Of a DNA stretch of 64,000 nucleotides, positions 47,820 through 57,438 are shown piece by piece. The number at the start of each line of letters is the position of its first letter. Position 1 is the first letter of the stretch. Position numbers and translations under genes: made by a program. The notes below the pieces were generated by a model, which saw only the letters and a list, made by a program, of their open reading frames with translations, was not told the DNA's origin and made no database searches. The stretch covers positions 8,025,001 to 8,089,000 of the forward strand of contig NC_089422.1 in the NCBI RefSeq assembly GCF_013426205.1, given 5' to 3'. The stretch comes from Metarhizium brunneum. Lineage: Eukaryota; Ascomycota; Sordariomycetes; Hypocreales; Clavicipitaceae.

Positions 47820-48489
47820 GCTCCACGCCGTGCGTGAGTCTTTTCATATGAGCAAAGCATCATCACTCGTTGTTTACTTTTTCCGTGTTGGAGCTTGTTG
47901 CATTGGGGGCGTGTATCCGGGAATTCAACGCAAGAAGCGGAGACTGTTGTGACACAACCCCCTGTTTAATGTTTTTATTTTTATTTTATTTTTTCCTGTA
48001 AAAAGTGTGACGTGCGCAAGCGCAGTCTTTGTTAGATGCTAGAATAATTTACTGCCTCGTGGCTCTGAGTGCCTGCTGGACACACTCTATTAATTGACTG
48101 CAATTTGAGCAAGCAAGCCTGGTTTTCCGTGTCCGACTTTGCCAAATTGTACACTTTTTTTTTCGTCAGCGCGGCCTGTACATCACTCCGGCGAATCGGC
48201 GAGGTTGAAGAGAAATAAGACGTGCTGTGCCGGCAACGTAAGACTTGTATCCGTTGGCAAGACTAAACGCATAGACGGTAGAAACTATTGGACAGGAGGG
48301 AAATCTCGCAGGAATATGATATGAGCAGTATTATTGATGAAATGAATTCATTGACTCGGCGGACTACTAAGTGTTTTTAATAAGAGGTTTAGTTTAGGCT
48401 TTGGCAAATAGAGTCTGGTATTCATCTCAACTGTTGTGGCCGATAGCATTAGTTCTTAAAGGCAAATAAAGTGGCGATCAATAATAAGA
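47820..48489. other. Intergenic region SUR7 gene-tRNA
   Basis: AT-rich sequence downstream of the SUR7-like gene, with T/A runs at 47971-47995. No gene is seen. Confidence 0.6.
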
Positions 48490-48562
48490 GGGGAAATAGT
48501 GTAGGGGTTATCGCGTCTGCTTTGCATGTAGAAGGTCCGGGGTTCAAATCCCCGTTTCTCCA
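48490..48562 (+). tRNA. tRNA-Ala (anticodon UGC)
   Basis: The 73 nt fold into a complete cloverleaf. The acceptor stem pairs GGGGAAA with TTTCTCC and contains the G3-U70 wobble that marks alanine tRNAs. The anticodon arm pairs TCTGC with GTAGA around the loop TTTGCAT, giving anticodon TGC. The T arm carries GGTTCAAATCC. There is no intron. The CCA end is not encoded. T-rich sequence just downstream (48571-48579) fits a Pol III terminator. Confidence 0.97.
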
Positions 48563-49142
48563 CTCTTATGTTTTTTTTTACTTTATTTCAGACTCATGTC
48601 TTAAATCATACTATCTGATGTGTTCTTTTTTTTTAATTCCCCAAATACACTCTATTAAGAACCTAGACAGCATCTACACTTTTGACTTTATTACTGTCGC
48701 GTTCGCATTTGGTATACTCTCCTAGTGCTCCGCACGGACTTCAATGAGTCCCTTGACACTCATTCATCGTGACCAACTGACCGCGATCCCAGGACCTCGT
48801 CCTTGTTCTACATAACCGGCCCTCCATACCTAATTGCAAGAGGGAGGAGATTAGGGAGCGGCAAAGCCAGGTTTCAATTCAGCCTGTTTGGCTCAACAAT
48901 GAATGGCCCAGCTGGAGGTCACAGAGGTGGGGCAGCCATCGCCGTAGTATCTCGTGCTTTCGCTTCTCATGTGTAGCCTCATGTTTCACTCCAATCTCAG
49001 TCTCCTTTTTACCGTCCTGCCATCCCTTTCTATTTGGCACACAAAAACTTGCCAAATATCAGACGCGGATAATCCTACACCGGCAGAAGTCCTCACAGCA
49101 GAGTAGGGAGGAGAATTTTGAACAAGAAAAAAATAAAAAAAA
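48563..49142. other. Intergenic region tRNA-MscL gene
   Basis: The stretch starts with T-runs that probably terminate the tRNA transcript and ends with an A-rich leader (49128-49142) directly before the MscL-like start codon. No other gene is seen. Confidence 0.6.
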
Positions 49143-49830
49143 ATGCCCGGCGACGTCGAAAATGTCAACGGCGAGACTGAATCCCTCCTCGGCCGAAGCC
49201 GGCATCGAGTGAGGCGCTTCTTTGATGGCTTTATCGACTTTGCCTTCCAGGGCAACATTCTCCAAATCGCCTTCGGCTTAATGTGCGGACCCCTTTTCCA
49301 AAGTCTCTTTCCGTTTTGCTCGCCCGCAATACCTGCTAATAGCTGTGCAGCATCGCCAACATCTTCACCGACCTCGTCAAGTCCTTTGTCAGCGCCATCC
49401 TCATGCCCCCTCTCGCCATCTTGTTCCCCGTCAACAAGAACATTGAGGAAAAGTTCGCGGTGCTCCGACCCGGAGACGGGTACAACAGCACGACGGGGTA
49501 CAACACGCTGCGCCAGGCGTTGGATGACGGCGCCGTCGTCATGGCCTACGGGTCGTTTATTTACCAGGTCGTCTCCTTCATCATGGTGGGGTTCGCCTTG
49601 TATGGGCTGGCGCACATATACACCTTGATCTCGCATGATCCGATCATCAAGCATACCAAGAAGTGCAAGTACTGTCGAAATCGAATCAATGAGAAGGTAA
49701 GGTCAGGAGCTCTAGGTCGGGGCCTCGTTGTTGGTTATCTCGAGATGGTGCTGACGTGTTTTTGTAGTGCTTGCGCTGTTTTAATTGTACGAGCTGGCAA
49801 GATGGGCGGGAGGAGAGAAACGGGTGTTGA
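49143..49830 (+). CDS. MscL-like large-conductance mechanosensitive channel with Cys-rich tail
   Basis: MscL proteins open under membrane tension and release solutes during hypo-osmotic shock. Three exons (49143-49282, 49351-49696, 49768-49830) give 182 residues. The N-terminal helix and first membrane segment are clear (FFDGFIDFAFQGNILQIAFG, LIIANIFTDLVKSFVSAILMPPL); the second is VVSFIMVGFALYGLAHIYTL. The periplasm-equivalent loop between them is short. The tail has CKYCRNR, then after the last intron CLRCFNC, which looks like a small zinc ribbon; several bacterial MscL proteins also have a CxxC pair at this place. The family is mostly bacterial but known in fungi; subcellular location here is unknown. 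Confidence 0.9.
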
Positions 49831-50186
49831 ACGGGCGGACACGACACGGCCATGCATATGCAACGCTTTCAGCATGGCGCCTGTATTGGCATTGGCCGGA
49901 TGAGATGTAGGCTGCGGACTGGTTTTTTTCTTTTTTGGCCTTGATACCTGACTGGGTGTTTTTTGCAATTTACTTGGGCGCAGACTTGTTTGCGAGATGC
50001 GACTGGCGACCTTTGCAATTTGTTGCCGTTTCATCTCCGGTTTCTTGATGAGTTGTTTGTAGTCATATTCACTTTTGAAGGTAATATACAGATCCATTAC
50101 CAGCAACGCCATAGACCTGGGTCGCTACTACATACGGCTGTCTGATGACGTGAAACTCGTTTACTTGAACCAACAGCTCGACTGAT
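49831..50186. other. Convergent 3' intergenic region, MscL gene/GPI protein
   Basis: The 3' sides of two converging genes. Nothing else is seen. Confidence 0.6.
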
Positions 50187-50943
50187 TTACATGGCCAAAA
50201 CACCGCCCACAATAGCGGCAACGCCAGCCAAGACAGCATTTTGCGTCACAGCCGGCGCGGCGTTCTTGCCAGTGGTGGAAGTTGCGGCGGCTTCACCCGG
50301 CTGTCCGGCCTCTCCGGTGCTAGAAGTCTTGCTTGCTTGGGTAGTCTTTGCAGTAGCCGTCTCGGAGGCACTGTTGGATCCGCCATTGGTGGCGCTCGCG
50401 CCGGGAGAAGCAGAGAGCTTGTCGGCGCCGGCGGTGATGGTAACGGGGAACATGGACGTCTTGTAGCCGGATTCAGTGACCTCGGAAGAGGTCACCTGCG
50501 AGCCCTCGGTGAATTCGATCTTGCAGGCGGCGACATCCTTGGACGGGTCAAGCTTGCAGTTGGCTTTTTGGGTGCTGATACCCAGTCAGTCTCGCGGTTC
50601 TTCTCTCGGCGTTGGAGAACAAAAAGAAAAAGAAAACGCAAAAGAAAGGAAGGAAATAGCCGACATACAGAACCCCCATTTCGCTATTAGACATGCCAAG
50701 GCTCCATTGCCATGTACTCTCGCCCTGGGTAATAGTCGCACCACCCGGCGGCAAGCCACACTCGTCCGAGGGCGTGCCGGAGGGACACTGCACGGCAAAG
50801 GTAGTGGCGCTCGAGTCGACGTTGACGACGGAGCCGACGAAGGGGGACTCGTCGCCAAGAACAAGGATTTTGACGGTTGTTGTTTCGGCGGCGACGGCGG
50901 AGCCAGCCAGAGCGGCAAGGAGAGGGAGCGCGGCGCGAACCAT
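50187..50943 (-). CDS. Secreted, GPI-anchored Ser/Thr-rich wall protein, copy 1
   Basis: Two exons (50943-50669 and 50574-50187) give 220 residues. A signal peptide is clear (MVRAALPLLAALAGSAVAAE). The globular part contains GSVVNVDSSATTFAVQCP, a Cys-Gly-Leu segment, ITQGESTWQWSL and ANCKLDPSKDVAACKIEF. A Ser/Thr/Ala-rich stalk follows, and the hydrophobic end (AVLAGVAAIVGGVLAM) is a GPI-attachment signal. The product should sit at the plasma membrane or wall; its function is unknown. The architecture and intron position match the gene at 56609-57438. Confidence 0.85.
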
Positions 50944-51479
50944 GATGAACGAGAGACGGCGACGAGATGTGCTGCTGGCAAAACAAACGTGGCGAGGGCG
51001 AGCAAAGAGAGGAGGGAGAGAGCGAGAGAGAGCGAAAGCACGTCCTATTTAACGAAATGCAAGCTCCCTACAGGGGGGACGACGGTCGACCTGACACTAT
51101 CTCGATGTTGAAGCAAGCTAAACTGGCGCGCCTCCACTCAAAGCATAAAAGGGGCACCTGGTCCATCATCTCGCGGCATTGGGGTCTATGACTACGTCAC
51201 CAAGCGAGGTTGGCGGAACTCAAAACGTGTTTCTTTTTCAGGCGTCTGTGTGTTGTTGCAAAAGGGCGCACCTATTGCCTCGGCGCTGAGCAAACGACGA
51301 GCAAGACGCTGGCTGCGCCGAGACGGCGATGCCCCGTTTCAATGCGGCGTCAACTGGTGCCTGGCCTGAGTAAAAGCCGTCTTGTTGCCGGTCGATTATT
51401 GTCCACCCGTCAAAGGTCGTTGAGGAATTTCAGTGGAGAATTGTCGGCCCTCTTTTAAGCAGATTGGTCCCCTGAATAT

Positions 51480-51495
51480 CCCTAACCCTAACCCC
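51480..51495. repeat. Short interstitial telomere-like repeat
   Basis: Two full CCCTAA units followed by CCCC are seen, the usual telomere unit of filamentous fungi. Flanking genes show that this is not a chromosome end. Confidence 0.75.
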
Positions 51496-52161
51496 TGCTC
51501 GTAGTTACTACTTTGGATTTGGATTTCACAAGAGTACTCCGTACTCTGTAGATCGGGGCCGACATCTCCCCATGATTTTGCCCCACAAAAGTATTTTATG
51601 GGGCGGCTTTATTGAATGATTAATTTATATCGTTGTGCACTTGCCCGCGGGTAGTCATCGTTGACGATTGAATATGTTTGGATGTTATGGGAGCAGAAAA
51701 AGAAAAAAGAAAAAGAGGTCTCCTGATGACGTATCGGTGATATTACGGTTGTTTGTCTGGTAGTACCAAGTGCCTTGCCAAGTCTGCCACCGACATGAAC
51801 ACGTTCGTTCCCATTGACTATGTACTTACTGCTAGGTACCTGAGAACAAGGATGCTACCGTCGACGTCTCAACGCAATGCTTGTCAAGGAAGCTGCAGAT
51901 CTGGCGTGGATAACTCCTTGAGTACCTAGTAACATATAACCAATCTATATCAACAAGGTAGAGAAGAGCTGAGGATAAAATGCAATGATGGACACTGTGG
52001 CCAAAAGAAATATCTAGCCCGTCACTACTAGTACTCCGTAACCGATAAAGAGAATTTGTACCTCTAGCCCTGTCTGTTGTCTCTGATCAAGGTTTGCTAC
52101 TGGCTACAGCAGCCCGTGTCTGATAAATCGGGGGGTTTAGCTTCTCACCAGGATTCCACCG

Positions 52162-52179
52162 AGTAGTACTAGTACTACT
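52162..52179. repeat. 18-bp perfect palindrome built on AGTACT
   Basis: The sequence AGTAGTACTAGTACTACT equals its reverse complement. It lies 154 nt upstream of the amine oxidase start, between further AGTACT copies near 52030 and 52311. Confidence 0.85.
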
Positions 52180-52332
52180 AGAAGAGCAACGGGCGATCTG
52201 CGCGGAATGCAAAAGTCTGCGCAGGGCATGCTTTCTCCCTCTCTTGCTTCCTTCCATTTTCATCCATCCTTCCACCAGCGGGGGAGCACATGAAGCATCA
52301 AGAACAGAGTAGTACTCTTGTCGCCTGTCAAG

Positions 52333-55300
52333 ATGATGTCGACATTCTTCTCCAGCGTATTAGCGCTGATCCATTGGCTGTCCCCAGCGGCCAACCCATC
52401 GAGCTCCAGCTGTAAAAAATGGGGCGCGTCGCCTACTCCCGTGCCCATGCACCATCTTTGCGAATCGAGGCAGCCCGCCGTCTCTGCACCGCACCCGAAC
52501 ATCTGGGGCGACCTTACTGACGAGGAAGCTGCCGGGGTCATCGAGCTCCTGCACCGGCAATCGACTGGCCTGAACCTTACGACAGAGGATGCTGCCGGGA
52601 GGTGAGAAACCAACATCAGGTGCAACAGCAAACAACAACGCAAAATACTGACAAATTCTGAATAGCTGGGATAATAAAATGTATGTGGCCTTGTCCGTCA
52701 AAATCGCACTTGCGGCTTACACGTTGGTCGACTCCGTCCGTGTCTTGTCAATAGTCTTCTCGTGGAGCTCCTGGCCCCAAACAAAAGCGACACGCTTCCG
52801 TTCCTCAACAACAAGACAACCACACCTCCGCCACGATGCGCTCGCGCAACTCTGATGTTTGGCGCAACGCCTAATCCCTATCTTCAGGACTATGTGATTG
52901 GCCCGCTTCCCGTTGCTAACAACACCCAGGTGCAGCCGCTTCAATTTCTCTACAACAATGCGGGCAAGGGGAAAGTAGCTGTTGATTTTGCTGATCGTAG
53001 CGCCGTGGATCACTATGTCAAGGACGTAGGCATGTCTGTGGCCGACATCACGAAACGTCTGTGGGATGGGGTGAGTGGCCACGACGCCAGGAGAGTCATG
53101 AGAAAATCTTCTAACAACACCAGACCCTCAACGATACCCTTGGCCTGTTGCCAATATTTCCACCTTGGAAGGAGAACGGCAGCTTGGTTTTGTGGTCCGG
53201 CTTCGTAAACAACCCTACCTCAGCCTTTGACTCGGAGACCATTCTTCCGCTTGGTCTATATTTCGGCGTTGATGTAATGGGCAGAGATCCATCCAAGTGG
53301 TCTGTAATAGGATGGTATTACGACGGCAAACACTACCCGACCACGAACGCGTTCCGGGCCGCTTCAGCGTCCAGTAACTTCACACTACTCGGAGCCAACT
53401 CGGACGGTCCGTGGGCCCAAATAGAGAGGCAAGGTAGCCCGATGAACTTTGACCATTTGCCTCCACCCACGGCCGTTATGCCCGGATCGAATCGCTTCTC
53501 TGTGGATGCAAAGGAAAACTACGTCGAGTGGAGTAGGTTCTGAGCAGTTTCTGTTTGTCTTTCGTATGAGGGCGCGGTAGGACTAAATTGATGCAGTGGA
53601 CTTCTCTTTTTTCCTGTCTTACTACAGAGACAATGGATTACGCCTCTTCAATGTCCAATATAAGGGCAGAAGAATTCTATACGAAGTATGTTGGCCGTTG
53701 CAATCGGAAACAATTATTCTATTGAGCTATATTCTAACTGCCCATGGTCAGCTGGGCCTGCAGGAATCGCTGGCTCTCTACGCGTACGTGGTGCTACAAA
53801 GTGTGAAGTGGCGGTTTGATTCGGCCTGACACCTAATAGAGGGAATGACCCGGTACTGTCCGGCACAACGTAAGGCGGCTTCGGTAGCCATATAATGTTT
53901 TCAGAACTTACAGGATATGCCACCACAGATACTTTGACAGTAAGCCTGGCATTGGGCCAAGTGTGGTATCTCTTGTCGATGGTGAGTTTGACCGCCGACA
54001 ACAGGTCACATGGCAACCAAGTTAACAGGGTCCTAGGATACGACTGTCCGACATATTCAACATATCTGAATGCCACCTACCGACAAGGAGAAAAATCATA
54101 CACTCGATTTAATGCCATTTGTGAGTTTAACCATGGCGCTCCCAGTCTCGGAGGACGCTAACATGTCCAGGTTTGTTCGAATTCGACCAGGGATATCCTA
54201 TACAGCGCCACTCTACTGCTAACTATACCAGTGTTACCAAGAACATTGCTTTTACAGTAAGGTCTATTTCATCCATCGGAAACTACGACTATATGTTCTC
54301 GTATAATTTCTTCTTGGATGGGAGCATAGAGGTCTCAGTGAGAGCCTCTGGATATATACACGGCGGATTTTCCGCCAACAACGAGGAGTATGGTTGGAAA
54401 ATTCACGACAACCTGTCCGGCTCCATGCATGACCATGTTCTCACTTACAAGGCTGATATTGATGTATTGGGCGAGAAAAACAGCCTCCAAAAAGTGGAAT
54501 TTGTGCCCGCAACCATCGAGTAAGTATGAGAGCCCATCAGCTTGTGTAGCGCAGATGCTGATCAAAAGGGAAAAAAAAAGATATCCGTGGTCAAATGGAG
54601 CCAAAAGGAACACTATGAAGCTGCAGAAATCGTTTGTCCAGAACGAAAATGAAGCCAAGATCAACTGGGCTCCTAATGGTGCGGCCATGTACGCCATCGT
54701 CAACAAGGAAGCAAAGAATAAGTTCGGAGAATACCCCGGTTACAGGTTCACCCCTGGTAGGTGGGCTAAATGCGCTGTACAGTTGCCTGAATGTGGAACT
54801 AATCGCGTAGCAACTTCGAACGTTATCTTCCTCACGACTTCGAACTCCTCTAACATCATGAACGCCGTGAATTTCGCCGATCACCACTTCTATGTCACAA
54901 AGCAGAAGGACACAGAAGCTCAAGGGACACACCCGTATAACGTGCTTAATCCTGCAGACCCATTAATTGACTTTGCCAAGTTCTTTGATGGGGAATCTCT
55001 GGATCAGGAGGACCTGTAAGGCGCCTCATGACGGATTGGGGGTCTTCAAGCTGAAAAGGGAAAAAATAAAGAAAAGAAAAACTAACGGCAACAGCGTCCT
55101 TTGGTTCAATCTCGGAATGCACCACGCCCCGCACACTGGCGATCTTCCCAATACTGTGTCCACGACAGCACATTCCGCTCTTATAATAGAACCGCTCAAC
55201 TATCTCGAAATGGATGCCTCCCGCGCTACCTCGCAACAGGTCCGGTTGAACTATAAAGATGGCAAAGTACAGTCTATCAAGACATTTGGCTCCCAAAATA

Positions 55301-55510
55301 TGACTTGTCACGTTGACGCGGTACGTCGTTTCCGTCTATGGTTCTGGAGTTATCGCTGACAAAAGAGGTTAAAATGTCGCAGAGCCAGCTGATGCCTAAG
55401 CTTTGGAGAGACGAAGGTACTGTATCAGTTCTCACATTTGTTCCGGGTCAGTCACTAATACATCCAATTCTCGATCCGCCCAGGCAGGTGACGACTATGC
55501 GCACCCGTAA
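52333..55510 (+). CDS. Secreted copper amine oxidase
   Basis: The family uses copper and a topaquinone cofactor to oxidise primary amines to aldehydes, releasing ammonia and hydrogen peroxide. At least 12 exons were joined in frame, for a protein of roughly 790 residues. A signal peptide is likely (MMSTFFSSVLALIHWLSPAA). Exon 2 is only 15 nt (52666-52680; WDNK). Catalytic elements are the Asp in RYFDSKPGIGP, VDGYDCPTYSTYL across a split codon, the NYDY motif whose first Tyr becomes topaquinone (SIGNYDYMFSYNFFLDGS), and copper-ligand histidines in MHDHVLTYKADIDVLG and LGMHHAPHTGDLPNT. The end (LWRDEGDDYAHP, stop at 55510) depends on the last acceptor choice. The start could also be one codon later. 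Alternative acceptors around 53905-53914 keep the same frame. Confidence 0.88.
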
Positions 55511-56608
55511 AATCCCCCGGGTTAGCAGCGAATACAAAGTAGCCAATGTGACCTAATTGCTGTTTCTTTCCTACTTCAACTACTGTTGTTCTTTTCCTTT
55601 TTGGTCGTTCAATTAACGGTAAATCAGTGGAGAAGTCTTGTTCGACCATAGCTAGCCTGATGTGTGGTATATGGTTCTTCGACAACATAGACTCATAGAG
55701 CGTCCATGCGTGGATCATATTTTTTAAACTCTGATATTCTTACAAATTTTTAGCCAAGAAATTATCCTCTCTACTAGTGATGGCCAAGTCATGCCAATGA
55801 TAGCAGCCAAGCGACACAAGTTGAGATGAGATATGATCAAGTTGTCGCACTCCCCAACTTACATAGCCGTTACGGGCTTGCATGTTCGGTCTTGGCATAA
55901 TCTTGGCGCCAGTTGTTCGGTCTTGGCACTGCAACCACATCTCCGCTCTGCCGTGGCAAAAAACGGCAAGAATTGAGCAGAAGCCCACTGGTTATCTTGG
56001 ATATTGCCTCGGCATTAATTGACGGCATATCGGCACCATCGCTTTGAACCAGATTCTGGAGGCCTTGGTTGGCGTCTCTGCAGTGTCTTTCTTGTGCATG
56101 CATGCCTATAATACTCCAGGGTCCTGATGTCATCTGGGTCGCGATGCTGGGAACAGTGCAAAAACGAATTCGACTCTTTTCCTACTCGGCAGGCAAACGA
56201 TGCAACATTAGAATTTTTGAAGTGCATGGGCCATAACGACACGGGGCGTTTGCACCCTGTCAATGGCATAAGATTGCACCGCATAACAGCATAAATCGCC
56301 AATGCGCGGCATCATTCGTCCTTTGTCCGACGACAAGCACAACCAGACGCTAGAACACATTGGGCCACAGCCAAGACTCTTGACGAAGTGAATCAGACCT
56401 GCGGTTCTTGTCCACCATCGCCAATTCAGTATTTGACCCGTTCTCCCGCCCTCCTCTCGTCTCATGCCTCGCTTGCAGTGTCTCCCATCAGATGGAGGTT
56501 GCTACTTCTAGCAGTGACAGTGCCTTGTTGTTACCGCGGTGCCGAACACCACCGAGCAACGATTGAGACGAACACGCCCGGGAGGACAGGCCGTCCCGTT
56601 TCGTGGCC
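55511..56608. other. Intergenic region, amine oxidase-GPI protein copy 2
   Basis: No gene is supported. Minus-strand frames of 80-95 codons (for example 56015-56302) lack features. Confidence 0.55.
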
Positions 56609-57438
56609 ATGATTCGACCAACAATGGCATCTTCCAGAGCCCTGGCTCTTGCATTGCTAGCTCTCCTCAAGGCTTGCAATGCCAACGACCGCGGTAGCAC
56701 CCCGACGCCTACCGTCACGACAGCGCCCATCTTTATACCGTACTACAGCGAAGAACAATGGTCTGCTGTACGGGGTAGTATCGTCTCGATGGTATGTCCG
56801 ATGCTGAACTTTGCGTTACGTCCACATTGACTAACTTACAAAAAAAATAGAACCAGACGGCAACCCAAACGACATACACTATTTTTTGTCCCACAGCGAC
56901 TCAGGTTGCTTGCGACCTGTCGCTTGAATTCCCGTTCATTATCGTCGAGGGCCCAAGCACCCTCAAGTTCCACGGCACCTTGACCTCCACATAGTACGGT
57001 TCCCTAGGTCCCGTCACAGTTACCGCTAGAGAAGAAAGGACATGTAACTAACTATTCTTTTTCTTTCTTTTGCGTAGCATTGCTGATCTTGAATGCAACA
57101 TGAAGGGCACTACCGCAGCCACATGCTCCGGCTATTCCAGCTACTGCTCCGGCTATACCAACGGCAAATACACCGGACCGACAGAGGTATCATGGACATC
57201 AACGTTGACCGGATCCAACATCCATTGGGGCACTCTCACCCTCGCCGATAAGCCGTCGGAGACGGACGATTCGCTCGAAGTGACGGCGACCAATATCGCT
57301 GTGCCGACGGTGCCTTCATCCCAAACGTATAATTCCACTCCGACACAAACGGGCGGTGGCGACAACCTGCACTCAAGTCGAAGTTGGGCTCCAACGACGG
57401 CGCTGTTGAGCATATTTGCTAGTGTCGTCATTATGTAG
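56609..57438 (+). CDS. Secreted, GPI-anchored wall protein, copy 2
   Basis: Three exons (56609-56791, 56851-56993, 57078-57438) give 228 residues. The N-terminus is a signal peptide (MASSRALALALLALLKACNA; a Met five codons earlier is also possible). The domain reads GSIVSMNQTATQTTYTIFCP, then Cys-Asp-Leu, IVEGPSTLKFHGTL, and after the intron IADLECNMKGTTAATCSGY. A Thr/Ser-rich stalk and hydrophobic end (TTALLSIFASVVIM) suggest GPI anchoring. The second intron interrupts the codon at phase 2, six residues before a conserved Cys, exactly as in the gene at 50187-50943. Function is unknown. Confidence 0.82.

Larger units (their letters stand above)
50944..52332. promoter_or_regulatory. Divergent intergenic region, GPI protein/copper amine oxidase
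   Basis: This 1.4-kb stretch holds both promoters. It contains a short telomere-like CCCTAA tract at 51480-51495, TACTCCGTA copies at 51535-51544 and 52032-52040, a TAGGTACCTGAG tract near 51835-51846 and an 18-bp palindrome at 52162-52179. No gene is supported. Confidence 0.55.

Noticed and set aside
53870..53990. Frame break in the copper amine oxidase suggesting a pseudogene
   Set aside because: Using the GTAAGG donor and the acceptor near 53904-53913, the frame reads through RYFDSKPGIGP to VDGYDCP, so the gene appears intact.
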